Positions 12,208-21,249 of a stretch of 64,000 nucleotides of DNA are shown here, piece after piece. The notes beneath the pieces are model-generated. The model was not told the origin of the DNA. It saw only the letters and a program-made list of their open reading frames with translations, and did no database searches. Position 1 is the first letter of the stretch. Each line of letters opens with the position of its first letter. The translations under genes and the position numbers were made by a program. This DNA is from Patella vulgata (Eukaryota > Mollusca > Gastropoda > Patellidae): contig NC_065886.2 in assembly GCF_932274485.2 (NCBI RefSeq), positions 41,279,501-41,343,500 on the forward strand, in the 5' to 3' direction.

Positions 12208-14623
12208 CAAATTCGGTGTGAAGCTCTGAGCACCTGCCATATTGATCCGCAACCTTCCGGAGCGCCCCCATCTCCCCTCCTCACGCATCCTTTTTCATTA
12301 GCCTTGTGAACGCAATTGATGTTAATAGATTTTGTTCAGATTCCGTGTGAAGCAGGTTGGTTCCCTTTACCGCAAACCTTGTGAACTCGATAGAGCCGAT
12401 TTCTGATTTAAATTTAGCATTGGAGTCATGAGAGTATGAACTATGAATCCTATCGATGTTTCCCGTCTTCAGTTACACCTCTTCTCGAAAACATTGTATG
12501 TGCGTTAGAGACATGGGGTTGTTAACAGATTGACATTTTTTCATTTAATGTTTATTTAATGGTGGTTTTTATTCTAGATTAGGTTATGTACATGTTTAAA
12601 GACGCAATGCCACTGAAGACGTATACATTATTTCATATTTAAATTTAACAAAAATAAGGGAAATTGAAAGGAACAGTTTTTTTTAATAGTAATTTAAACG
12701 ACAAAAATAAACACATAGGTTAGAAACCACCTTGGCCTCCGACGTTAATAGATGGATAAGTTAGATCGTTCAGATGTCGGCAGACGATTACTGATTAGAA
12801 ATACAGATCGCGGCATGAAATAAATAGCAAGCAGTGCGAAATTTGCATTGCCGTAACCTACCTTTGGATTACATGGTTTAAATCATTTGTAGGCGAATGT
12901 CGGTAGGCCACATCAATTGGGTTTTCTGTTCTTCTTATCTCTTCGGGAAAGAAACTGATTTAAAAACCAAAAGCACTTGGTTGCACTAGTTCAAAATATT
13001 CTTTTCCCAAATTTTTGTAAGTTTAAACTAAAAATCGTTCGTGTTATTCAAGTGGTTGTTTATTTATTAACGTCGAATAGCAGAAAATCAAATTGATTTT
13101 GCCAATCTTGTTTTTTGCTGTCTTAAATTGTACAGATGTCAAAAATTGGAAATTTCGTATTTGCATGTACGTTTGAGATTCTGATATTAAACCAAACAAT
13201 CTATGTTTCCGATTATAAAGTATTACTTTGTTTTAAAGTGTACCCTTTGGTTTTTTGAAAAATATTGTAGTTGGTGCCGCATAGAAATGCTTGGTTATCA
13301 TATATTTATGAGTATAATGTCTTGGTATTATTGTTAATTCGTATTATTGTTAATTCGAATGTTTACTTTATCATATTCTTATATACCATTTGAGTTTATT
13401 TCGCTGAAAATCTTCAGGTATATTATATGCAATGAGTGTTGTATTTTACAGATCTTTTTATGTTAGTTTTTATGTTTTCGTGTATGATATACCTGCTTTA
13501 GCTTTAATCGTTTTCTCGGCGTGTTTACTGATTTGCATGTGTATATTAACTCGTTGACTTACTAACTATTGATTACAAATAAATAATATATACATGTAAT
13601 TGTATTAATAACCCCAATATATGTAAAAATAAATATATGAACAAAAAAATAAATATATGTATTTATAAACATAATGTAAATCATTATTGTATTAGACAGT
13701 TCAAATTCTCATAGAATCAACCATAATAAGATATAGTTTATTCACACGTTATTAAATTTTAATTTCCTAGTTAATGTTCTGATTGACTTTGTACTTTCAA
13801 AAGTTTTCATTCATATTTTGTAGGATATCCCCAACAGTATGCTTATGGTCATTACGGGCCTCAATATCAGCAACAGAAACCAGCTAACAATTGGCTTCCT
13901 GCCCAGCAGCAACCAGGTGCTTATCCTCAACAGCCAGGTGCTTACCAACAACAACCCGCCAATTATCAACAACAACCCGCGATGTATGCTCAACAACAGG
14001 GTTATGCCTCCCAACAACAACCCACTCCTTACGCGTCCCAGCCCACTGCGTACGGTCAACCACAAACGTATGCTCCTCAGCAACCCCCTGCATATGGTGT
14101 TCAACAGGAGGCCTCTGTGTACCCAACCGCCTACCCACAACAACAGCAGGCTTCTTATCAACAACAACAGCCTGCTTATCAACCTCAGCAACCGGCCTAT
14201 CAACAACCGAATGCTTATCCACAACAACAAGCAGGTGCCACTCAGTATCACCAGCAGCATCAGCAACAACAGCACCAGCAGTATAACTATCCCATGCAAC
14301 AACCTAGTAATTACCCAATGCCGCAACAACAGCCTTCGCAGCAATCGCAATACCCACAACCAAACCATACGCCTACTAGCCAGCAGACTGGACAAAACAA
14401 TTACGCTGCAGGGCCCCAAACGCAACAAAATCCACTTGATTCAGAACGGCTGCAGCTTCAAAAGCTTCTTTTCCAGATTCAGCAAGCTAAATCCAAAACG
14501 CAATCTGCAAAATTACCAGTAGCACAACGGGAGCAATGGGAGGCGATATTTAAAAAACTTTATCAAATTTATCAACAGTACAAAGCGCAACAGAAAGCCC
14601 AATCCAGAACATCGGGTACTTAA
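356..14623 (+). CDS. Secreted Pro/Gln/Tyr-rich low-complexity protein, five coding exons
   Basis: I do not recognise this gene by name. Joining exons 356-449, 4729-6252, 9509-9895, 11006-11296 and 13824-14623 gives exactly 1032 codons with the stop, so about 1031 residues. Every intron is phase 1, which makes all the internal exons symmetric. Residues 1-19/20 form a signal peptide (MLRVSVWW, a hydrophobic core, then AEA). After it come a short Ser/Asn-rich stretch, a basic PKRR site that might be a convertase site, a long Q/P/H-rich region, nine-residue GQPQYQPPA-like repeats (about residues 336-459), Pro/Thr-rich linkers, a charged helix rich in R, E and Q at the end of exon 4, a QQ/Y-rich exon 5 and a C-terminal amphipathic helix. 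There are no Cys-rich or catalytic domains. The composition fits shell-matrix, periostracal or adhesive proteins of molluscs, which is inference. The sequence before the ATG (AG at 350-351) is a good acceptor, so an untranslated first exon may lie upstream. Extra phase-1 exons inside the introns cannot be excluded. Confidence 0.75.
1385..2250. repeat. Minisatellite, about 63-bp unit, split by a SINE
   Basis: About ten diverged copies of a unit built around GGTTTAACCGCTTTAAGTAT, then ATGGTATAGTCGATTTATTA and a segment ending GGTTAATATCA. The array starts before the SINE-A insertion at about 1501-1862 and resumes after it. It lies in intron 1 of the secreted-protein gene. Confidence 0.75.
1501..1862 (+). 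mobile_element. SINE-A, near full length
   Basis: This is the reference copy of a tRNA-derived SINE. The head has an A-box-like TGGCTAAATGGG and a B-box-like GTGTTCGATCCC. The middle reads TTTTCCGGCGTGGTTCCCCC, and the 3' end is GACGTTAAACCCC followed by repeats of ATTTC. The flanking AGGTTTAT sequences look like a short target duplication inside the minisatellite. Confidence 0.85.
3694..3981 (-). mobile_element. TIR-MITE family M1, copy a
   Basis: One end reads AATGCATTATGTAAGAGCTAG and the other is its inverted counterpart TCTAATCTTCCAAAATGCAT. The ends and interior match the other M1 copies in this window. Confidence 0.6.
4729..6252 (+). CDS. Exon 2 of secreted P/Q/Y-rich gene: long Q/P/H-rich region with GQPQYQPPA repeats
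   Basis: The acceptor TTTCAG ends at 4728. The frame stays open for 507 codons. It starts Ser/Asn-rich with a basic KRR motif and becomes Gln/Pro/His-rich. Between about 5640 and 6010 it carries tandem nine-codon units of the type GQPQYQPPA with drift. The likely 3' end is CCAG followed by GCAAGT at 6253, a non-canonical GC donor. It is the only site near the end that keeps phase 1 and joins cleanly to exon 3. Without splicing the frame runs into unrelated sequence and stops at 6320. Confidence 0.75.
6763..6806 (+). mobile_element. SINE-A 3' fragment
   Basis: Only the tail remains: AGTAGGACGTTAAATCCCAG followed by TTCATTTTCATTT. Confidence 0.55.
7484..7858 (+). mobile_element. TIR-MITE family M1, copy b
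   Basis: Begins TTAAAGGTGCATTATGTAAG and ends with ATATAATGCATCATTAA, so the ends are inverted copies about 375 bp apart, each bordered by TTAA. It lies in intron 2 of the secreted-protein gene. Confidence 0.65.
8258..8370. mobile_element. Fold-back MITE, family F1, copy 1
   Basis: Two arms of about 45 bp (GGTCACAATTATATAGAATA on the left; TTCCATAGAATTGTGACC on the right) surround a short loop containing GAGTGACGTTTCGGC. A second copy lies at 17168-17283. Confidence 0.7.
9137..9286. mobile_element. Long near-perfect hairpin
   Basis: The arms GTGAATAACATATTTTATTT and AAATAAAATATGTTATTCAC are part of an inverted repeat of roughly 60-70 bp per side. The loop is tiny and contains CGAATGCGTAGCATGAG. 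No coding content. It lies just upstream of exon 3 of the secreted-protein gene. Confidence 0.7.
9509..9895 (+). CDS. Exon 3 of secreted P/Q/Y-rich gene: Pro/Tyr and Pro/Thr-rich
   Basis: The acceptor TATATAG ends at 9508 and the donor GTAAGA starts at 9896; both ends are phase 1. The exon encodes a Pro/Tyr/Met-rich part (MWNQPPPAYDYGPLPPG, then polyproline) and a Thr/Pro part reading TTPAPTTTPAPTPAGEVEIE. The end of this part is repeated in diverged form at the start of exon 4. Confidence 0.75.
11006..11296 (+). CDS. Exon 4 of secreted P/Q/Y-rich gene: Pro/Thr linker and charged helix
   Basis: The acceptor TATTTAG ends at 11005 and the donor GTAAGC starts at 11297; both ends are phase 1. 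It encodes PTTPPPTTTPAGEIEYEAEG, a diverged copy of an exon 3 segment, and then a Tyr-rich spacer. It closes with a charged Gln/Arg/Glu helix (KKRQMELQRQRELEMQRQQ) that could form a coiled coil. Confidence 0.75.
11910..12205 (+). mobile_element. SINE-B (Nin-DC-like), full length with 13-bp target duplication
   Basis: This is the reference copy of the second tRNA-derived SINE. The head has TGGCTGAATGGTTAGC (A box) and GGTTTCGAATCCCC (B box). The core reads GGGTTTTCTCCGGGTCCTCC and then GGTTTCCTCCCACTGC, which resembles the Nin-DC domain. The 3' end is GTGGACGTTAAACGCCATTT followed by a TC repeat. Exact 13-bp repeats TCCAAATTCGGTG flank it at 11897-11909 and 12206-12218. It lies in intron 4 of the secreted-protein gene. 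Confidence 0.9.
13824..14623 (+). CDS. Exon 5 (last) of secreted P/Q/Y-rich gene: QQ/Y-rich tail and C-terminal helix
   Basis: The acceptor TTTTGTAG ends at 13823. The exon encodes 265 codons, mostly runs of QQQ with Pro, Tyr and Ala (for example PAYQPQQPAYQQPNAYPQQQ). A more ordinary C-terminal helix follows (SERLQLQKLLFQIQQAK, then QREQWEAIFKKLYQIYQQY), and the stop is TAA at 14621-14623. The switch from low complexity to a structured tail argues that the frame is real. Long antisense and shifted frames over this exon come from the CAA/CAG-rich repeats. Confidence 0.8.
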
Positions 14624-14635
14624 TATTTTTTTGCT

Positions 14636-14641
14636 ATTAAA
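14636..14641 (+). promoter_or_regulatory. ATTAAA, possible poly(A) signal after the secreted-protein gene
   Basis: An ATTAAA hexamer lies 13 bases after the stop of exon 5. It is very close to the stop, so a later site may be used instead. Confidence 0.3.
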
Positions 14642-15106
14642 CATTACGTATTTATTCTGGTGACAAGAAAACTAGCTATATTCTTTAGAGTGGGAGGACA
14701 CGCGATTTCCAGTTTAAAAGTGCACGTAAATGATCCCTTGGGTTGGAAGTCGAAGAAGATTTCGCCTAAACGTCGCTATCAGGGCAAATGTTTCCCCTCG
14801 CATTGCTGACAGGATATTAAACCCAATCTATATAGTAACAAATACTTGCAATTATCGGCACAAATCAACATCCAGTAGATGCTGTTTATCGAAACAATCA
14901 TTAAATATCGTATGCTTGAAGACAGATTTCCACCCCTACCCCATTTGTTTTACAAAGAAATGCTTCATTGTAATTTTCATTGTACCATGCCACAGTCACT
15001 TTGCAATTAAATATAAACAAAATGTGTGAGGGATAAACTGCAAATATTATGTTTGATTGTTATCAACAAAACTTATTTGAATTTAAATTTGAATTAATTA
15101 CGTCTT

Positions 15107-15151
15107 GGAAAGACGTATATTGGAAAGACGTATATTAGAAAGACGTATATT
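15107..15151. repeat. Tandem repeat, 3 x 15 bp
   Basis: Three nearly identical copies of GGAAAGACGTATATT in a row. Confidence 0.85.
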
Positions 15152-16486
15152 ATAGTAAGGAAAGCTGTGTAGCCCGAAAATGAATTGGGTTTTTTTATTG
15201 CTCGATTAAGATCCGCCCATCCCTTAGAATAATTATCTTTTCGGAGAATCAAACCTGATGCAGTCCGAATGGGTGTGATCGTAGCTAACATTTTGTGGCC
15301 ATCTACTATATTAAATCACAAAGCTTTGAAAAACAAAATCCCACAGCTACATCCCCTAATGAATTTATGGGAAATTAAAACGCTAATATGTTATGTCTTT
15401 GGTACAAACTTTTGTATTCATTTATTAAACACGCATCACCGATGTTCTTTGTACTGAAATGACCATTTATTGTGGCTATTTGTTTTTATAGGTTAAGCGG
15501 GCAATACTATTAATCCAGAGACGGCGTCAAGATTTCGAGATGTTTCATTAATCATTATGTCCAAAGAGATATGTTATTATGACAAGCTGTCCACATGACA
15601 GGCTGCTTAAGACATAATAGTCATGAGCTGTATATTACTGTCAAAATGTTATGGACACAGTGAGAATGGTTATGTTTCCTGTTGACGTATAACAAGATTC
15701 TTGAGTATTTTTAGAGACATTTTTATATATTTTTATGGAGAAAAGTGAAATATTTTCTAAAAAGAGGGAAGGGGGATTTGTCGTTCTTTGAATTACGTAA
15801 GGGCTGAACCGAATTTACACTCTGTAACCAGCTTTTAATTTGAAAGATATTAGAAATCATACAGATTTGATGACTTGGGAATGGATCGTTCAGTTGGCCA
15901 TCAAAGTTAGAACAAACTGTCCATTTTTGCCTTTATACTATGAATTGGGGACCCTAAACAGAAAGATGTTCTTTCTCTTTGATTTCGCCCTTTTCTTTAA
16001 TTTATTTCTTTGCAGTATTGTTAGTTTACAATGGACGTTCACAAGGTGAATAATTTTAGCAATAGTGCTTTAAAATAACAGTCTCGTAAATTAAAAAAAG
16101 AAATACATTACATAGGTTGTTTTTTTTTAAAAATGTGAACCTTGGTCATCTGAAGTTCCAAAACTGCATACTCGGATTATCTACTTGGATTTACATACGA
16201 CCATAGACTGCCACTTAAAAGGAACAATTATAAAGAAAGTGTGTTTTAGAATGGTACTGATATTTTTATATGGATATTGTATTACTTATTTATATAGATA
16301 TATTATAATGCTGGTCTAGGGGGGTGGGGTCTATTAAAGATGGCGAATACAATGACAGTATGTAATAAAAGCGAGAAATTTAATTGTACATAATTAATTA
16401 TTGAAATAAATGGTTGTTGTAAATATGATATATTTACATTTTTGTCTCATTGTTTCGCTCTAAAATGTGTGGATTTTACTAAACGT

Positions 16487-16738
16487 GTTATGGGGTTTAA
16501 CATCCCACTGTTCTGCTCCAACTGGGCTAATAAAGACAGTGCGCTATGACAGCGGCACTACGGCCTGTTCTTATTTCGAATTTCATCTGTCAAGGGATCT
16601 TTAACGTATATGCCAATGTGTACACGGAACCTCGGTTTTTCGTTCCATCTAAACTTTCTCAGCCAACACCGGGATCGTACACTGGGCGTCCTGGTTAACG
16701 AGCCGATGTCTTACTCGCTGAGCCACCGCTGCTCCCAA
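16487..16738 (-). mobile_element. SINE-A copy
   Basis: Read on the minus strand it has the tRNA-like head (from about 16738), the AAGTTTAGATGG region, the conserved second half and the tail GATGTTAAACCCCAT at about 16500. Confidence 0.75.
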
Positions 16739-17167
16739 ATATGTTAAATAACATAGGCTATTAAATTTGTCTTTTATCAGAATCCTAGCATGGTCATAAA
16801 TATATATTATATAAACAAACGCGGAATCTTCCATTTTAAAGATGCCTTACCATGTACAAATTGGTTGAAATATTTGGACTAAAACATATTCAAAATGTAA
16901 TTTATAATTATATCAAAAGTTTGATTCAGGTCCCTCTCAAAATATTTTAATAGCAAGGAACTATCACAAGCTGTTGAAATCTATTTTAGCCAGGCTTGTT
17001 TGCCATACGACTTGTTTGAGGAAGATTCCATTTTCAACGTGTATTTGTCGTTAATCGCTGCCCATTTACCATAAAAGCAGTCTGTTGCACGCATAAGTCG
17101 TCCACTGTTCTCAGAACAGCTAGACATTCCATCTTTAAACTGTTTCAATGACATTTAGTAATTGAAC

Positions 17168-17283
17168 TGGAGTATACAGGTCACAATTCTATGGAATACA
17201 ATTACTGCTTATTACGGAGTCGAAACGTCGCTCAGTAAAAAGCAGTAATTGTATTCCATAGAATTGTGACCTGTGTATTCCAT
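17168..17283. mobile_element. Fold-back MITE, family F1, copy 2
   Basis: The arms CAGGTCACAATTCTATGGAA and TTCCATAGAATTGTGACCTG are nearly perfect inverted repeats of about 45 bp. The loop holds GGAGTCGAAACGTCGCTC. It is closely related to the copy at 8258-8370. Confidence 0.75.
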
Positions 17284-18023
17284 TTCTAGTTGATGATACC
17301 GATATACACGGTGTTACATTTTTGTAATTCATGACTTTTAAACAGCCAGGGTATTATATATCTTGATGTGTACCAATCGATTATGTGAGGAAGACACAGA
17401 CGAGATAAAGGGGGATAACTCTTTGAAACGCCTTGGAAGTTCTACATTCAGGCGAGTATTCTTCTACCCACTGGTTTCATTGTAAGGCGCATGCCATAGT
17501 TTGGCCTATGTGACTTTTTTTTTTAGCATTCCTATGTTCTTAATCTGTACAAGACGAAGATCCAAACACGTGGCAATCATCAGATAAAAATATTGAAGGG
17601 AGTGACTACCACGATATATTGCTAAACCCCGTTACAGCGTCGTTTTTGTACGCAATTTCCCTAATTTCTGTCTGTGTATTTTCTGGTCCTTCCACCCCAA
17701 AATCATGACCATGGGTCGGATTAAAGGAGGTGGGGCTCACTAGGCTGCAGACAAGGGCCCCAATATTTAAAGCCCCCTCCCCCCAATATGTCATTTATTA
17801 TAATTGTATAATATGTATGTACCAAATAAATCTATCTATATAGGCCTACCATGCTGACAAACAAATTGTCGTTTCACTGCTGATGTATTTGTAGGCAGGC
17901 TTAATCCAGACTAAGCACCAAAACCTGGCAGAATTGTAATTCTAGGCAGAAATGCCCCCCCCCCCCCGACCTCCACAAAAAGCCATGTAAAGGGGAATAA
18001 CTGCCAGTTTACTGCCAACCAAT

Positions 18024-18405
18024 TTATGCAAGAGCTAAATTTGCCTATTGCAGGTCTTTCTTTAGGCCTGAAATGTTTTCTAAATTATTAATTAGACATT
18101 AATTAACTTATCCAGGCGATAATCAGCTCTCGATGGCATCTGATTTCTCCGATATTAAATAGATTAGAATAGTTCTGCAATATTTCGATTTAAGCTAAAA
18201 ATGGAGGAGCGAGACTTAGCTTCGAACAACCAGTGCGGTGGTTGAAATTACTGCCCACGTCTTGTCAAACCTTCAAAGCTAATATTATCTTCGATGGCAA
18301 TAGAGTAATTTGAATTTTCAAATTATTCTTTTTACATTATCTTTTTTGAAACTGTTATAGCAAGAATGGATAGCTCTTTATCTAAATCTTACATAATGAA
18401 TGGTG
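18024..18405 (-). mobile_element. TIR-MITE family M1, copy c
   Basis: The left end reads ATGCAAGAGCTAAATTTGCC and the right end AAATCTTACATAATGAATGG. The interior also matches other M1 copies (CATTATCTTTTTTGAAACTG and TTATAGCAAGAATGGATAGC). Confidence 0.6.
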
Positions 18406-18727
18406 TCACTTTATCTGTTAGTCCTATTCTGCCGAAATCACACAAAGTACATGTATTGCCAAAATTCCAACAATAATATCATGATACTGATCCAAATAAT
18501 GTCAAAATAATCAAGCTATTTGCTTAGCTTTCACGTGTCTAAAATAAAATGAATGGTTTTAAGGTCCTACTGCACCAAATAAATTGAGTTAAATTAATGG
18601 CCTAAATATGACACAGATTTGATGTTCTCGTTTATTATAAGAGAACGCGCTTCTGCATACAGGTTACACGTCTAGTGTCAGATATTTATACATTTCAAGG
18701 ATATTGCTTTCAACAGTGTCAATTGAT

Positions 18728-19010
18728 CAGGGAGAAGCGGCGGCTCAATGATGAAGACGCTGGCTCGCGATAGCCTGTGCATTTAGGCCTGGGGTTCACT
18801 CCCGGTGTTGTTAGTGGTGCAGTACCGGTATCTAATCATTCGGATAATACGAAAAGAACCCTTAATAGTTTCAATTCGATATAAGAGTGGGCCGTAATGC
18901 CGCTGTCCGGGCAAAATATACCCTCATAGCACTCTGCATGACGTATGCCCGTAGCCATGTTGGGGCAAAACAATTGGACGTTAAACTCCATTTCATTTCA
19001 TTTCATTTCT
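18728..19010 (+). mobile_element. SINE-A, diverged copy
   Basis: The head is degraded (CGGCTCAATGATGAAGACGC). The second half is good, including GCCGCTGTCCGGGCAAAATA, and the tail reads TTGGACGTTAAACTCC plus ATTTC repeats. The next SINE-A starts a few bases later. Confidence 0.75.
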
Positions 19011-19014
19011 AGTT

Positions 19015-19362
19015 GATCGGGGAATCACGGTGGCTAAGTAGCTAAGACGCTGGCTCGCTAGCCTGGAGGTCGGTGTTCGATCCCTGCATTGGCCGAGAAA
19101 GTTCATCCAGATTTTCCGGCGTGGTTCTCCCTTGTCAGTGATGCAGGACGGAGGGGCTGACAAGGAAAGCTGTGTAGTCGTTCGGATGGGCGTGCACGTA
19201 AAAGATCCCTTGACAGTTGGAATTCGATATAAGAGTAGGCCGTAGTGCCGCTGTCCGGGCAAAATTTCCCTCATAGCACACTGTATGGCATATGCCCGTC
19301 TTCATTAGCCCAGTTCGGAGCAAAACAGTAGGACGTTAAACCCCATTTCATTTCATTTCTTC
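19015..19362 (+). mobile_element. SINE-A, near full length
   Basis: It has a complete head (TGGCTAAGTAGCTAAGACGC and TGTTCGATCCC), middle and tail (AGGACGTTAAACCCC, then ATTTC repeats). TTCTAGTTG occurs on both sides, consistent with a 9-bp target duplication. Confidence 0.85.
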
Positions 19363-20500
19363 TAGTTGGGTCTTGCCGAGTTAAACAATATAATATACTG
19401 TGCAACATAATAAGCAATGGATTTAAAGTAGCTAAGTCTCTAACTCAGTATCATCCAAAGTTTTCGACAACGAAAACACGAATTATTTGTCAATTTAAAT
19501 CAACATTGGTGTTGTTATCGTATCTTGAAAAGGTGGGCTTCTGATATCCAATATTAAGATAACATAAACATTTTACCATTGGTACACGAATCGTGTACCA
19601 AAATGGGTTTCAGTGCCATTGTAATAGGGGACTCGAAGAATGAGAAAAGACATATTCCACAAGTCATGTCAATCGGTGAAGCCATATTCTTTTCTGGCGA
19701 CCACGCGCAAAAAATACTATCGGTGTAGACTGGAATAACCAGGCGCTAGAGATAGCCATTCGATTGACACTTCTGGCGTAATTCGCCGAACATAACTGAT
19801 TTGAAATTAGAGTAAAAAACGGAAACGATTGAATGTAAATCAGGTTATATACATTCATATTACATTATTATATGTGTTGCGACCCATTTGTGTCAATTTC
19901 TAGGTTCCAAATATTAGCGATTCAGCTCCTTTAATCCTACGATGCAATTCATCAACATATTTCTTACATGGATAACTCACATCATAGAACTAGTTTTATT
20001 TGATATAAAGAGGTTAATAAGAAATTGTATTGTGTTTCTAGAGAGAGGAAACGACATAACAAGCCATTAATTAACCAATTTTATACGCCGGTGATCAATC
20101 AATGTGCGTTTAATGCCCACTTTCTCAGTTTTTCCATCTACACGGAATTTAATTGAGTGTGTTGTTTCTGTGCGTATCGGCAACGAGCTCACCTATTTAT
20201 ATGCATATTAGTAAATATGAGTAACCAATACATAATGATAATAATAAAAATAATAAGAATGATTTGAAAAATATATTGAAAGAAAAAAAATCAACTGTAC
20301 AGTTGTATTTCTTCATTGTGCTAGCATATGCTTCAATCTATAACATAACTTTAAAGGTGGCTTTTTTTGTTTGTAAACTGGACTATAAATATAGAACACC
20401 GTTCATCGGCCCAATCACTGTTCGCCGCTTGAACTTGCAGATATACAGAGATCACCCTTTTAAATTAAAAAAGAATGCTGTATCATAAATAGAGAATCTC

Positions 20501-20659
20501 CTACTCGTCTTTTTTATATCAAAAAATATTAACACAAGTCAATAATGTAAAAAAGAACGAGGCTTTGTCGACTTTGTTTTTAGGAGGGTTTTTTTGTTGT
20601 TTTTTTTTTTACTCTTTCGACGAGTGTTGATGTTTTTTGATATCAAAAAAGACGAGTAG
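20501..20659. mobile_element. Fold-back element, T-rich loop
   Basis: The ends CTACTCGTCTTTTTTATATC and GATATCAAAAAAGACGAGTAG are inverted copies about 35 bp long, continuing into ATTAACAC and GTGTTGAT. The loop includes a 12-base T run. Confidence 0.65.
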
Positions 20660-20855
20660 ATAATTTTATTAATCACCCATGCAGCCCTTTTTAACACGCA
20701 AAAATAAGTAGATATCTCTCAGTAGAATATGAAAGTTATCACACAAGCGATATTGTAGAATGACAATTAATATGGATCTTGTGCAATCCATGTAGCTAGG
20801 TCTCTAGCTACTAAGCATAACTCAAAATGAACACAAATTTAAATGGTGAAAATGC

Positions 20856-21015
20856 TGGAGGGGGGGGGGGGGTAATTTCATTTCTTTATCTAATATCAAG
20901 ATACATGTTCTGAATTATTCCTGTTTACTTTTCTTTCTGGGGGGGGGGGGGTAAATTCATTTCTTTATCTAATATCAAGATACATGTTCTGAATTATTCC
21001 TGTTTACTTTTCTTC
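20856..21015. repeat. Tandem duplication, 2 x about 80 bp, each starting with a G run
   Basis: Two near-identical units start with CTGG plus 12-13 G and continue TTCATTTCTTTATCTAATAT. The second ends about 235 bp before the WDR27 start codon. Confidence 0.85.
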
Positions 21016-21249
21016 CTTTTCAATTCATTTCTTGTTATCCGACCGTCGGAACATCGGATTTACCGCACGTTTCCTTACCTGGGTGCAGGGGAGGCTACTC
21101 CAAATAATTTCATAGAGGGCAGCACTGAAAGCTTGTCTCGCAACCAGTCGATCATGTAAACAATGAAAGAAATCGAAATTCCGTATACCGACACTCCAGT
21201 ATTCAAGATGATAACACTGTGAAAGATTTGGAAATTTCTATTTTGGAAT

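Larger units (their letters stand above)
14700..17167. other. Intergenic DNA, no gene seen
   Basis: No coding frame with recognisable similarity or biased composition. It holds a 3 x 15-bp tandem repeat at 15107-15151, a minus-strand SINE-A at 16487-16738 and AT-rich unique DNA. Confidence 0.6.

Noticed and set aside
11873-12271. 132-codon minus-strand frame
   Set aside because: Covers the SINE-B copy and its TC tail (RERERARERE). Repeat-derived.
13811-14428. 205-codon minus-strand frame and shifted plus-strand frames over exon 5
   Set aside because: Byproducts of CAA/CAG repeats, which lack stops in several frames. Only the frame in phase with exons 1-4 ends in a structured tail.
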